64,000 nucleotides of DNA from Pseudomonas sp. CC120222-01a (GCF_003097235.1 NZ_QEQQ01000015.1:1-64000), one strand, 5' to 3'. Shown: positions 53,325-62,422, counted from the first letter of the stretch. Notes: generated from the letters alone by a model not told the origin. Numbers and translations are program-made.

Positions 53325-55340
53325 TCAGCTGGTGATCAGCCGCTCGCGCAGCTGGGTAATCTCGTCACGCAGCTGCGCAGCAGCCTCGAACTCCAGGTCC
53401 CGGGCAAACTGCATCATCTTCTCTTCCAGCTGCTTGATGCGCTTGGTGATCTCGCCCGGCGTACGCAGCTCGGCCTCGTAACGGGCGCTCTCCTCTGCCG
53501 CCTTGGCCATGCCCTTGCGCTTCTTGCTGCGCGCGCCGGGCACGGTGGCGCCTTCCATGATGTCGGTAATGTCCTTGACCACACCCTTGGGCACAATGCC
53601 GTTGGCCTGGTTGAAGGCGATCTGCTTCTCGCGGCGCCGCTCGGTCTCGTCGATGGCACGCTGCATGGAACCAGTGATGTTGTCGGCATACAGGATCGCC
53701 CGGCCATTGAGGTTCCGCGCGGCGCGGCCGATGGTCTGAATCAGCGAGCGCTCGGAGCGCAGGAAGCCTTCCTTGTCGGCATCGAGAATCGCCACCAGCG
53801 ACACCTCGGGCATGTCCAGGCCCTCGCGCAGCAGGTTGATACCCACCAGCACATCGAAGGTGCCCAGGCGCAGGTCGCGGATGATCTCGACGCGCTCAAC
53901 CGTATCAATGTCCGAGTGCAGGTAGCGTACCCGCACGTCGTGGTCAGCCAGGTAGTCGGTAAGGTCTTCGGCCATGCGCTTGGTCAGCGTGGTGGCCAGT
54001 ACACGATCGCCCTGAGCGACGCGCTTGCGTATCTCCGACAGCAGGTCGTCGACCTGGGTCAGCGCCGGGCGCACTTCAACCTGTGGGTCGACCAGGCCGG
54101 TCGGGCGCACCACCTGCTCGACCACGCGGCCTGCGTGCTCGGCTTCGTAGGGGCCTGGGGTGGCGGAGACGAAGATGGTCTGCGGGCTGACATCCTCCCA
54201 CTCGTCGAAGCGCATCGGCCGGTTGTCCAGCGCCGACGGCAGGCGGAAGCCGTATTCGACCAGGGTCTCCTTACGCGAGCGGTCACCCTTGTACATGGCG
54301 CCGACCTGCGGAACGCTGACGTGGGACTCGTCGATTACCAGCAGCGCATCGGCCGGCAGGTAGTCATAGAGCGTGGGCGGCGGCGCACCGGCCGGGCGCC
54401 CGGAGAGGTAGCGCGAGTAGTTCTCGATACCGTTGCAGTAACCCAGCTCGAGGATCATCTCCAGATCGAAGCGTGTGCGCTGCTCCAGGCGCTGGGCCTC
54501 GACCAGCTTGTTGGCCTTGTGCAGGTATTCGAGCCGCTCCTTCAGCTCTTCCTTGATGCCCTCCACCGCCTCCAGCAGGGTTTCCCGCGGGGTCACGTAG
54601 TGGCTCTTGGGGTAGAACGTGAAGCGTGGCAGCTTGCGGAAGACCTCGCCGGTCAGCGGGTCGAAGGCGGCGATATTCTCGACCTCGTCGTCGAATAGCT
54701 CGATGCGGATAGCTTCGAGGTCGGATTCGGCCGGGAAGATGTCGATCACGTCGCCACGCACACGGAAGGTGGCACGGGCAAAGTCCATCTCGTTGCGGGT
54801 GTACTGCAGGTCGGCCAGCCGGCGCAGCAGCGCGCGCTGGTCGAGCTTGTCGCCGCGGTCGACGTGCAGGACCATCTTCAGATAGGTCTCGGGGCTGCCC
54901 AGACCGTAGATGCACGATACGGTGGTGACGATGATCGCATCGCGCCGTTCCAGCAGCGCCTTGGTCGCCGACAGGCGCATCTGTTCGATGTGGTCGTTGA
55001 TCGAGGCATCCTTCTCGATGAAGGTGTCAGACGACGGCACGTAGGCCTCTGGCTGGTAGTAGTCGTAATAGGAAACGAAATACTCCACCGCGTTGTTCGG
55101 GAAGAACGCCTTGAACTCGCCATACAGCTGCGCCGCCAGGGTCTTGTTCGGCGCCAGTACCAGGGTTGGCCGCTGCACCTGCTGGATGACGTTGGCGATG
55201 CTGAAGGTCTTGCCCGAACCGGTCACCCCGAGCAGGGTCTGGTGCGACAGGCCCGCGTCGATGCCCTCGACCATCTGGCGAATGGCCTCGGGCTGGTCGC
55301 CGGCCGGCTGGAAACGGGTGACGAGCTGGAACTCGGACAT
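53325..55340 (-). CDS. uvrB: Excinuclease ABC subunit B
   Basis: The 671-residue product is full length. It is the DNA-damage verification helicase of nucleotide excision repair. Walker A GVTGSGKTFSIANV, the beta-hairpin region YYDYYQPEAYVP, helicase motif VIDESHVSVPQ and the C-terminal UVR domain (KRIKQLEEKMMQFARDLEFE) that contacts UvrC are present. A weak LexA-like sequence lies 26 bases upstream. Confidence 0.97.
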   Translation of the reverse strand: MSEFQLVTRFQPAGDQPEAIRQMVEGIDAGLSHQTLLGVTGSGKTFSIANVIQQVQRPTLVLAPNKTLAAQLYGEFKAFFPNNAVEYFVSYYDYYQPEAYVPSSDTFIEKDASINDHIEQMRLSATKALLERRDAIIVTTVSCIYGLGSPETYLKMVLHVDRGDKLDQRALLRRLADLQYTRNEMDFARATFRVRGDVIDIFPAESDLEAIRIELFDDEVENIAAFDPLTGEVFRKLPRFTFYPKSHYVTPRETLLEAVEGIKEELKERLEYLHKANKLVEAQRLEQRTRFDLEMILELGYCNGIENYSRYLSGRPAGAPPPTLYDYLPADALLVIDESHVSVPQVGAMYKGDRSRKETLVEYGFRLPSALDNRPMRFDEWEDVSPQTIFVSATPGPYEAEHAGRVVEQVVRPTGLVDPQVEVRPALTQVDDLLSEIRKRVAQGDRVLATTLTKRMAEDLTDYLADHDVRVRYLHSDIDTVERVEIIRDLRLGTFDVLVGINLLREGLDMPEVSLVAILDADKEGFLRSERSLIQTIGRAARNLNGRAILYADNITGSMQRAIDETERRREKQIAFNQANGIVPKGVVKDITDIMEGATVPGARSKKRKGMAKAAEESARYEAELRTPGEITKRIKQLEEKMMQFARDLEFEAAAQLRDEITQLRERLITS

Positions 55341-55365
55341 GACGGACCTCGCGGTAACGCAGCAA

Positions 55366-55381
55366 CTGTAAATTTAGCCAG
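55366..55381. promoter_or_regulatory. Weak LexA-like box upstream of uvrB
   Basis: CTGTAAATTTAGCCAG differs by one base from the CTGT-N8-ACAG SOS consensus. Its place 26-41 bases before the uvrB ATG fits an operator, but one chance match is possible. The rest of the 55341-55627 gap holds only a possible tyrB -10 (TATACT, 55540-55545). Confidence 0.3.
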
Positions 55382-55627
55382 TAGTCTATACCCAAATGCG
55401 CCCGCCAGGGACCGCAATCAAGGCCAAGCTGTGAGCACGCATTACGGTGGACCCGGCAAATCGACCAATGGTCGAAAAATATTTGCGCAAATAACCGGAA
55501 AAGCTGCGCCAAGCTGTCGCAGTGACCGGTCGGTATCACTATACTGACTCCCCGTTTGTGCACCGCTTCAGTGCATTCGGCTGGAGCGTGTACGCCCTAT
55601 CACTCTCCAATCAGAGCCGAAGTAACA

Positions 55628-56824
55628 ATGAGCCTGTTTTCCGCTGTCGAGCTGGCACCCCGCGACCCTATCCTGGGCCTCAACGAAGCATTCAACGCCG
55701 ACCCACGTACCGACAAGGTCAACCTGGGCGTAGGCGTCTACTGCAATGAGGAAGGCCGCATTCCGCTGCTGCGCGCCGTGATCGAAGCCGAGACCCAGCG
55801 TGCCGCCCAGCACGCCTCGCGCGGCTACCTGCCGATCGATGGTATCGCCACCTACGACCAGGCCGTGCAGAAACTGCTGTTCGGTGCCGAATCGCCACTG
55901 CTGGCCGCTGGCCGTGTGGTCACCGTGCAGGCCGTTGGCGGCACTGGCGCTCTGAAGATCGGTGCCGACTTCCTCAAGCGCATTTCGCCGAATGCCGTGG
56001 TTGCCATCAGCGACCCGAGCTGGGAAAACCACCGTGCGCTGTTCGAAAGCGCTGGTTTCCCGGTGCAGAACTACCGTTACTACGACGCACCGAGCAACGA
56101 CGTCAACCGTACCGGCATGCTCGAAGACCTCAACGCCCTGCCGTCCGGCTCGATCGTGGTGCTGCACGCCTGCTGCCACAACCCGACCGGCGTCGACCTG
56201 ACCCTGGACGACTGGAAAAACGTCCTGGAAGTGGTCAAGGCCAAGGGCCACGTGCCATTCCTCGACATGGCCTACCAGGGCTTCGGTGACGGCATCGGCG
56301 AAGACGCCTTCGCCGTGCGCCTGTTCGCCGAGTCGGGCATGGAGTTCTTCGTTTCCAGCTCGTTCTCCAAGTCGTTCTCGCTGTACGGCGAGCGCGTCGG
56401 CGCACTGTCGATCGTCACCGCCTCGAAAGACGAAAGCACCCGCGTGCTGTCGCAGGTCAAGCGTGTGATCCGCACCACCTACTCCAACCCGCCGACCCAC
56501 GGCGCGACCATCGTCGCTACCGTGCTCAACAGCGCCGAACTGCGCCAGATGTGGGAAGCGGAGCTTGGCGAGATGCGCGAGCGCATCCACGGCATGCGCA
56601 AGCAGATGGTATCGCTGCTGGCCGAATACGGCGCCAACCGCGACTTCAGCTTCGTCGGCCGCCAGGTGGGCATGTTCTCGTACTCGGGCCTGACCGTTGA
56701 GCAGGTTGCCCGCCTGAAGAACGACTTCGGCATCTACGCCCTGGACACCGGCCGCATCGCCGTCGCCGCACTGAACCAGAGCAACATCCACGTGGTCACC
56801 AAGGCCATCGTTGAAGTGCTGTAA
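55628..56824 (+). CDS. tyrB: Aromatic amino acid aminotransferase
   Basis: The 398-residue class I aminotransferase starts MSLFSAVELAPRDPILGLNE. The PLP lysine is in SSSFSKSFSLYGERVG and the carboxylate-binding Arg lies near the C-terminus (DTGRIAVAALN). TyrB and AspC are close relatives; the Pseudomonas gene beside uvrB is usually called tyrB. It transfers amino groups among Tyr, Phe and Asp and their 2-oxo acids. Confidence 0.92.
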   Translation: MSLFSAVELAPRDPILGLNEAFNADPRTDKVNLGVGVYCNEEGRIPLLRAVIEAETQRAAQHASRGYLPIDGIATYDQAVQKLLFGAESPLLAAGRVVTVQAVGGTGALKIGADFLKRISPNAVVAISDPSWENHRALFESAGFPVQNYRYYDAPSNDVNRTGMLEDLNALPSGSIVVLHACCHNPTGVDLTLDDWKNVLEVVKAKGHVPFLDMAYQGFGDGIGEDAFAVRLFAESGMEFFVSSSFSKSFSLYGERVGALSIVTASKDESTRVLSQVKRVIRTTYSNPPTHGATIVATVLNSAELRQMWEAELGEMRERIHGMRKQMVSLLAEYGANRDFSFVGRQVGMFSYSGLTVEQVARLKNDFGIYALDTGRIAVAALNQSNIHVVTKAIVEVL

Positions 56825-56848
56825 CTGATTGATTTGTCAGGGGGAGGC

Positions 56849-56876
56849 TTGACTTCCCCCGGGCAATCGGTAAGAT
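56849..56876 (+). promoter_or_regulatory. Promoter of tRNA-Asn
   Basis: TTGACT, 16 bp, TAAGAT, ending ten bases before the tRNA. A GGGGGA/TCCCCC dyad overlaps the -35 and may end the tyrB transcript. Confidence 0.7.
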
Positions 56877-56886
56877 ACGCGCAGAT

Positions 56887-56962
56887 TCCGCGATAGCTCA
56901 GTCGGTAGAGCAAATGACTGTTAATCATTGGGTCCCTGGTTCGAGTCCAGGTCGCGGAGCCA
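56887..56962 (+). tRNA. tRNA-Asn (GTT)
   Basis: 76 nt with CCA. Acceptor stem TCCGCGA pairs with TCGCGGA; anticodon loop CTGTTAA; T-loop GGTTCGAGTCC. No phage or island integration is seen at its 3' end. Confidence 0.97.
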
Positions 56963-56972
56963 AATACTGAGA

Positions 56973-57007
56973 AAGCCCCCGAATGCGCAAGCATCGGGGG
57001 CTTTTTC
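56973..57007 (+). terminator. Rho-independent terminator after tRNA-Asn
   Basis: AAGCCCCCGA and TCGGGGGCTT form a strong stem with loop ATGCGCAAGCA and are followed by TTTTTCG. Confidence 0.92.
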
Positions 57008-57085
57008 GTTGCCTGGCGAAAGCGTTGCAGCGCTCGATTTGACAGGCGCTGAAGATCTACAGCCAGGCACCTCAAGGTCCACACA

Positions 57086-57502
57086 TCACTTTCCGAGCGG
57101 CTCAGTTACCGGCTTTTCTTCATCCACCAGGCTCCACACCAGCAATTTGGCAGGCCGGGTTTTGCTGGCATTGCGCGATACGCTGTGCACGGTGCCGGGC
57201 GCTTCGTACCAGTATTCACCGGCCTTATAGGTCTTTTCCTGCCCGTCGTTGAGCTTCGATACCACCGCCCCTTCCAGCACATAGGCCATTACCGCCCCCG
57301 GATGCTGGTGGGCAGCCGAAGCTTGCCCGGGGGCATAGCTGACCGTGAGCATGACGGCGCTCTTGCCTGGGGCATTCGAGGGCTGTTGTTGCTGCAGGAC
57401 TTTTACCTGATCAGCGGCGCCGCCGTGGGCCCAGGCAGTGGCCTGGCCACCCAGCAATCCAGCGGCAATAAGGAAGGCAAACGAAAAGTTGGCAGATTTC
57501 AC
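57086..57502 (-). CDS. Exported cupin-domain protein
   Basis: The product is 138 residues from the GTG at 57502, preferred because AGGAG lies eight bases upstream and the frame then begins with a signal peptide (KSANFSFAFLIAAGLL, cut near TAWAHG). The mature protein is a single small cupin barrel: SAAHQHPGAVMAYVLEGAVV holds two His and a Glu-like metal site, and the second motif is AGEYWYEAPGTVHSV. It is probably a periplasmic metal-binding cupin; the ligand or activity is unknown. Confidence 0.82.
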   Translation of the reverse strand: MKSANFSFAFLIAAGLLGGQATAWAHGGAADQVKVLQQQQPSNAPGKSAVMLTVSYAPGQASAAHQHPGAVMAYVLEGAVVSKLNDGQEKTYKAGEYWYEAPGTVHSVSRNASKTRPAKLLVWSLVDEEKPVTEPLGK

Positions 57503-57602
57503 GGGCGTTCTCCTGATTGGCGATTGCCTGCAGGTTAGGCCCGGCGGCGCAGGGCGCAAAAGGCCAATCAGGAGAAAAAGCAGGAGGCCAGCCGGAACGC
57601 TC

Positions 57603-58163
57603 TCAGCAATTGCGCCCGATCGGATAAAACACGCCATGGCTCCACACCCCGAGCCATTCCTCGCCATCGATCACCCGCGGCACTGCCAAGTCGACCAATT
57701 GGTAGAACACGTTGCGATGAATCAACGCCTCGAGATTGCTACGCATCAGCACATAAGGCGCCGGCTCCTGGGTATCCGGATCGATCTCGACCCGCAACGG
57801 GTTCTGCGGCCCCGCTTCGGCCTGGTCCTCGACGTTGCTGGTAAAGCGCAGCACCTGTGCCTCACCACTGCCCAGCACCTCAAGCGTTACGGCCACGAAT
57901 GGCGCATCATCGACGCGGATGCCGACTTTCTCCACCGGGGTAATCAGGAAATAGTCATCGCCATCGCGGCGAATGATGGTGGAGAACAGGCGAACCATCG
58001 GTTTGCGCCCAATGGGCGTACCAAGGTAGTACCAGGTACCATCGCGGGCAATACGCATGTCGATATCGCCGCAGAAATCCGGGTTCCACAGATGCACCGG
58101 CGGCAGCCCCTTGTGCTTGGGAATCTGCGCCAATAGATCGTTGGCCTTGCCGGCATCCGTCAT
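57603..58163 (-). CDS. DUF1285 family protein
   Basis: The 186-residue product starts MTDAGKANDLLAQIPKHKGL. The HLWNPDFCGDIDMRIARDGT segment is the family mark. DUF1285 proteins are cytoplasmic and of unknown function. It starts ten bases after the DUF4823 stop, so the two are probably cotranscribed. GTG at 58166 is an alternative start. Confidence 0.85.
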   Translation of the reverse strand: MTDAGKANDLLAQIPKHKGLPPVHLWNPDFCGDIDMRIARDGTWYYLGTPIGRKPMVRLFSTIIRRDGDDYFLITPVEKVGIRVDDAPFVAVTLEVLGSGEAQVLRFTSNVEDQAEAGPQNPLRVEIDPDTQEPAPYVLMRSNLEALIHRNVFYQLVDLAVPRVIDGEEWLGVWSHGVFYPIGRNC

Positions 58164-58173
58164 CACCCTGCCC

Positions 58174-58779
58174 TCACTCGCTCATGCCCAGAAGGCTACG
58201 AGCGTACTCGCGCATCGGTGCGCCAAGCAAATCCTGGGGCGAATTGTCGTGGAACGTCAACAAACCGCCGCGGCTCTTGATCCGTGCGGTATCGATCAGG
58301 TAGCGGGTGTTGGTCTCGATCAGCATCATCTGCACCACACCGGTGTCCCAACCCAGGCGGTCGACGGCCTGCTCGTCATACCATTCGTCGCCGTTCCCGA
58401 TGCGGTCATCCGTGCGGGCGAAGCGGGTATACAGCACATAGTCGGCGCCCACCGAGCGGGCCTGGGCAATCGCTTCTTCAAGGCCCAGCGGTCCTTGGGC
58501 GCGACGCACCAACGGGAAGTACTCGACGAAACTCTTGAATGCCTCATCGGCCACGGCATTCTGCTTCGGCAGCGGGCCTTTGCCTGGCGGCATGAACGCG
58601 CCCTGGCCGATGAAGATGAACGAATCCGGCTGCAGGCGAATCGACAAGGTACGACGGGTATCGCTGTGGTCCAGCAAGCCGGCATCGCTCATGTGGTAAC
58701 GGACGCCCTCGCCCATATCGCTGACATTCATGCAACCGCCCAACGCCATCAGCGTCAGCAGCAAGACCAGGCTACGCAT
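58174..58779 (-). CDS. DUF4823 family lipoprotein
   Basis: The 201-residue product has a signal peptide with lipobox ALGGC (Cys16), so the mature protein is a lipoprotein. The body (about 30-190) matches DUF4823, a family of unknown function whose fold resembles outer-membrane lipoproteins of the TolB-N type. The RSVGADYVLYTRFAR segment supports that comparison, which is an inference. It lies before DUF1285 on the same strand. Confidence 0.8.
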   Translation of the reverse strand: MRSLVLLLTLMALGGCMNVSDMGEGVRYHMSDAGLLDHSDTRRTLSIRLQPDSFIFIGQGAFMPPGKGPLPKQNAVADEAFKSFVEYFPLVRRAQGPLGLEEAIAQARSVGADYVLYTRFARTDDRIGNGDEWYDEQAVDRLGWDTGVVQMMLIETNTRYLIDTARIKSRGGLLTFHDNSPQDLLGAPMREYARSLLGMSE

Positions 58780-58800
58780 CTTTCCTCCAGTGGCCGGTGA

Positions 58801-58824
58801 CGAAAAACCGGCGAATAGCCGGCG
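58801..58824 (-). terminator. Terminator after moaA
   Basis: On the minus strand CCGGC-TATTC-GCCGG is followed by TTTTTCG, just after the moaA stop. Confidence 0.8.
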
Positions 58825-58845
58825 GATGCAGCTTTTGCGCCAGCT

Positions 58846-59814
58846 TCAGCCGCCAATCACCTTCATCACTGTCACGCCCCCGGAAAACGCCAGTTCCTGC
58901 TTGTCTGCCAAGGCTTTTACCAGCAGGCGCTGCAAACCAGGCAGCGCCTGATGACGGGGTTTTTCCAGCAGGTCGCCGACAAAGTGGCGATTGCCGGAAG
59001 ACAGGCAGCCGTGCAGCCAGCCGGTAGAGGACAGACGCAGGCGCGAGCAGGTTCGGCAGAACGGCACGCTTTCATTGGCGATGACGCCGAAATGGCCGTG
59101 ACCCGGGATCTGGTAGCGCAGCGCCGTGGCATCCAGCGGTGCGTCAACCTGCTGGTAGCCATACCTGCCACCAATTACATCGAGCAATGTATCGAGCCCG
59201 ACAAACTGCTGCAGGAACGCATTGTTGTCCCGGGCCAGGTGGCCCATGCGCATCAGCTCGATGAAACGCAGCTCGAAACCACGCGCCATGCAGTAGTCGA
59301 GCATCGGCAACACCTGATCGAGGTTCTGCCCACGCATCGGCACCATGTTGACCTTGATCCGCATCCCCATGGCGCTGGCCTGGTCCATGCCTGTCAACAC
59401 ACTGGCCAGATCACCGCCACGGGCGATGCGGCGGAATGCCTGAGGATCGAGGGTATCGAGAGACACGTTCAAGCGGCGAATGCCAGCCGCCTGCAGCTGC
59501 GGCAGCTTGCGGGCGAGCAGCTGCCCGTTGGTGGTCAGCGTGATGTCTTCAAGGTCGAGCTTGGCCACCGCCGCCAGAAAGGCATCCAATCGAGGGCTGA
59601 CCAGCGGCTCGCCACCGGTGATGCGCAAACGCTCGATACCGGCAGCTTCGATGAGGTAGGCCACACCCCGCGCCAAGGTTTCTGCCGACAACTCATCCTG
59701 GGCCGCGACCAGACGCTTGCCGTCCGGCACGCAGTAGCTGCAGGCGTAGTTACAGGCAGCCGTCAGGCTGACGCGCAGGTTGCGAAAACGCCTGCCTTGA
59801 CGATCGACGATCAT
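58846..59814 (-). CDS. moaA: GTP 3',8-cyclase (molybdenum cofactor)
   Basis: The 322-residue radical-SAM enzyme starts MIVDRQGRRFRNLRVSLTAA. The first cluster is CNYACSYC and the C-terminal one uses CRTC and a later Cys (WLHGC). With MoaC it turns GTP into cPMP, the first step of molybdopterin synthesis. GGAG sets the start at 59814. The C-terminus ends SGGVTVMKVIGG, where the paired glycines reach the active site. No other moa genes are nearby. Confidence 0.92.
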   Translation of the reverse strand: MIVDRQGRRFRNLRVSLTAACNYACSYCVPDGKRLVAAQDELSAETLARGVAYLIEAAGIERLRITGGEPLVSPRLDAFLAAVAKLDLEDITLTTNGQLLARKLPQLQAAGIRRLNVSLDTLDPQAFRRIARGGDLASVLTGMDQASAMGMRIKVNMVPMRGQNLDQVLPMLDYCMARGFELRFIELMRMGHLARDNNAFLQQFVGLDTLLDVIGGRYGYQQVDAPLDATALRYQIPGHGHFGVIANESVPFCRTCSRLRLSSTGWLHGCLSSGNRHFVGDLLEKPRHQALPGLQRLLVKALADKQELAFSGGVTVMKVIGG

Positions 59815-59921
59815 GGATGACTCCGGCATGGATGAATCGGGGCTGGCAAAACTTGACTCATGGTTCAAGTTTTTGCAAGTCCCCATTTCACGCCAGGCTC
59901 ACCCGGTGACGACGAATGCCT

Positions 59922-60557
59922 TCAGTTTGCGGCTTCCGGATCCCGCTTGCGCTTGTTGCCCATGCGCACGCCGATATCCATGAGGAACTGGAAGAAGCCT
60001 TCCTGATCTTCCAGCACATTGCTCCAGAACGGCGAGTGGTACAGCGCCACGGCGCCATGTACCAGTGCCCAGGCGGCGCAGTAGTGGAAGTACGGTGGCA
60101 CATCTTCGAGCTTGCCTTCGCTGATGCGCCCTTTGATCAACTGGGTCAGGCGGTCGAAGTTGGAAGCGCGGATGCTGTGCAACTGCTCGACCATTTCCGG
60201 TACCTGGTTGCCCTTGACCACCTTCTCTTCCAGGCGATCGAACAACCGGTAGCGCTGCGGGTCACGCATGCGGAACTCGAAGTAGGCGCGCGACAGTGCC
60301 TCCTTGTCGCGGTCGACATCGGCCGAGTGCAACAGCGCGTTCAAGTCACGCTCATAATCGAGCATGAGGCGCAGGTAGATCTCCGCCTTGGACTTGAAGT
60401 GCTTGTAGATCGTGCCTTTGCCGATACCCACGGCGTCGGCGATCATCTCGACGGTGACGCTGTCTTCACCCTGTTCGAGGAACAGCTTCAGCGCTGTATC
60501 GAGGATTTCCTGTTCGCGACGGCGAAACTCACGGACCTTACGAGGTTCTTTCTGCAT
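59922..60557 (-). CDS. TetR-family regulator
   Basis: The 211-residue product starts MQKEPRKVREFRRREQEILD. The helix-turn-helix (TVEMIADAVGIGKGTIYKHF) is textbook TetR. The ligand domain is unassigned. No good ribosome binding site is seen before the ATG. It is divergent from the class V aminotransferase gene across 71 bp and 107 bp upstream of moaA. Confidence 0.87.
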   Translation of the reverse strand: MQKEPRKVREFRRREQEILDTALKLFLEQGEDSVTVEMIADAVGIGKGTIYKHFKSKAEIYLRLMLDYERDLNALLHSADVDRDKEALSRAYFEFRMRDPQRYRLFDRLEEKVVKGNQVPEMVEQLHSIRASNFDRLTQLIKGRISEGKLEDVPPYFHYCAAWALVHGAVALYHSPFWSNVLEDQEGFFQFLMDIGVRMGNKRKRDPEAAN

Positions 60558-60628
60558 AGGAAGGACTGGATGACATTGAAGCGGTTTATTATGCCTAACT
60601 TGCAGCAAATTGCACGGATCATCCAACC

Positions 60629-61762
60629 ATGTCTATGTTTCACGATGAGTTCGAACAGGCGCCGGGGCTGCGATACCTGAACCATGCGGCCATCGCTCCC
60701 TGGCCGCGCAGGGCCAGCGAGGCGGTGGCGCGCTTTGCCCGTGACAACGTGCGTCAGGGCGCGAGCGGATACCCGACATGGTTGGCTACCGAACGAAGGC
60801 TGCGGGAAAGGCTGGCGCGCCTGGTCAACGCCCCCTCCTGGGCTGACATCGCGCTGGTGAAGAACACCTCGGAGGCGCTTTCACTGGTCGCGTTCGGCCT
60901 CGACTGGCAAGCCGGCGACGAGGTGGTGATCAGCGACGAGGAGTTTCCCTCCAACCGTGTCGTGTGGGAAGCGTTGCGCGAGCGCGGCGTCGTGGTGACC
61001 GAGGTGAGCCTTGCCGGGCCAGACCCGGAAGCAGCGCTGCTCGCGGCCTGCGGCCCGAGTACGCGCCTGCTGGCCGTGAGTGCCGTGCAGTTCGCCAGCG
61101 GCCTGCGCCTGGACCTGCCCCGCCTCGGCGAGGGCTGCCAGGCGCGCCATGTCCTGTTCTGCGTCGATGCCATCCAGCAGATTGGCGCCCTGCCCTTCGA
61201 TGTGCAGCGCTATGAGTGCGATTTCGCCATGGCCGACGGCCACAAATGGATGCTCGGGCCCGAGGGCCTGGGCTTGTTCTATTGCCGGGCTGCTTTGCGC
61301 CCGCAGTTGAAGCTGCATGCCTATGGCTGGCATATGCTGGAGCATCTGGGCGACTTCGACCGCCGCGAGTGGCAGCCGGCACGCAGCGCCAGGCGTTTTG
61401 AAAGCGGCAGCCCGAACATGCTGGGCGCCTGCGCCCTGGAGGCCAGCCTGTCATTGCTGGAGGAAATCGGCATGGACGAGGTCAGCCGGCAATTGCAGCT
61501 GCGGGTCGAGCAACTGCTTCAGGGCCTGACGGGCATTCCCGGGGTACACCTGCATAGTCCCGTACCCCCGGAAAAACGGGCGGGTATCGTTACCTTCAGC
61601 CTTCAGGGGCAGGACAGTGTGGCTGTCTATCGAAGCCTGCTGGCGGAGCAGACGATCTGTGCACTAAGAGGGCCGGGTATACGATTTTCGCCACATTTCT
61701 ACACCAGCGAGCAGCTGATCGACGAAGCTGTCCAGCAAGTACGGCGTCTGGCCATGCGCTGA
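60629..61762 (+). CDS. Class V aminotransferase (cysteine desulfurase-like fold)
   Basis: The product has 377 residues. YLNHAAIAPWPRRASEAVARF is the substrate entry region, and MADGHKWMLGPEGLGLFY carries the PLP-binding Lys. A conserved active Cys loop like that of IscS is not obvious, so a role as an isopenicillin-N-epimerase-like or kynureninase-like enzyme is as likely as a desulfurase. The substrate is unknown. It is divergent from the TetR gene, which probably regulates it. Confidence 0.82.
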   Translation: MSMFHDEFEQAPGLRYLNHAAIAPWPRRASEAVARFARDNVRQGASGYPTWLATERRLRERLARLVNAPSWADIALVKNTSEALSLVAFGLDWQAGDEVVISDEEFPSNRVVWEALRERGVVVTEVSLAGPDPEAALLAACGPSTRLLAVSAVQFASGLRLDLPRLGEGCQARHVLFCVDAIQQIGALPFDVQRYECDFAMADGHKWMLGPEGLGLFYCRAALRPQLKLHAYGWHMLEHLGDFDRREWQPARSARRFESGSPNMLGACALEASLSLLEEIGMDEVSRQLQLRVEQLLQGLTGIPGVHLHSPVPPEKRAGIVTFSLQGQDSVAVYRSLLAEQTICALRGPGIRFSPHFYTSEQLIDEAVQQVRRLAMR

Positions 61763-61854
61763 GGGAGGAAGGGACGGCGGCCGTATTCCAAATCTGTTTA
61801 AAAAACGAACAGAGAAGCACTGGCACTGTGCCAAACCTGACCAATACTTGAAGT

Positions 61855-61974
61855 GTTGGCGCGGCGCATCCCCCCCAAGTGGCGCGCCGATAAAGGTGCT
61901 CAGGGACCGCGTACCTTTGTTTTACTCCTAATGGTCTTAACCCGGATTCCCCCCCCAGAACCCGGGTTTTTTTT
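61855..61974 (+). ncRNA. rgsA: RgsA-like small RNA
   Basis: About 120 nt. CAATACTT at 61842 resembles a sigma-S -10 element (CTATACT). The RNA has a GGCGCG/GCGCGCC stem enclosing a CCCCCCC single strand, a middle part, and a terminator. In P. aeruginosa rgsA (P16) lies beside the tatD gene downstream of holB, and the same neighbours are here. RgsA is an Hfq-binding, RpoS-dependent RNA. The name rests on position, size and promoter type, not on an alignment. Confidence 0.6.
61939..61974 (+). terminator. Terminator of the RgsA-like RNA
   Basis: AACCCGG pairs with CCGGGTT across a C-rich loop and is followed by eight T. Confidence 0.9.
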
Positions 61975-61992
61975 GCCCAGGACCAGCCGTTA

Positions 61993-62024
<32 letters not shown>

Positions 62025-62033
62025 CTTTTGATT

Positions 62034-62340
62034 TTGCTTCTAAGCGCGCGATAGTTCAGGCAACGCGAAATGCGACTTCAGGAGGCCGAGCGCAGGCGTC
62101 TGGAGGGCCAGGGTGCGCAGCACCCCTTCGGCGTAGCCGAAGGCGCGAGATGTAGACTTGCGCAGCAAGTCGTAGGCCGCGCGGGCCCGGAAGGCGCCGG
62201 AGCGAGGGGACCCCGGAGCGCAGCGCAGGGGCCGGATGATGGGAGCCAGCGTTTTTTGGTTACTTTTTGTCGCGTTTGACAAAAAGTGACCCGCCGTAAG
62301 GGCGGAAAGGTGACTGTGCGTCGCCATCACAAATGAATGT
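62034..62340. repeat. Long inverted repeat, left arm
   Basis: About 300 bp, nearly identical in inverse orientation to 62423-62726. It contains internal small palindromes (CCTTCGGCGTAGCCGAAGG and ACTTTTTG/CAAAAAGT). Short open frames cross it on both strands but none has coding signs. I regard it as a repeated extragenic element. Confidence 0.85.
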
Positions 62341-62369
62341 ATGCGAAAAAATCAAAACCATCGCGCTCT

Positions 62370-62399
62370 TGCTTTTGGCTTTTGGCTTTTGGCTTTTGG
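62370..62399. repeat. Microsatellite TTTTGGC x4 in the inverted-repeat loop
   Basis: Four heptanucleotide copies lie in the 82-bp loop between the arms. Together with the left GGCTCT and right GCAAAA runs, every boundary of the element carries a simple repeat. Confidence 0.85.
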
Positions 62400-62422
62400 A
62401 TGTGGGCTTTCAAATCAGGTCT

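Noticed and set aside
56887..57007. tRNA-Asn as an integration site
   Set aside because: The terminator and ordinary genes follow directly; no integrase or repeated tRNA 3' end is present.
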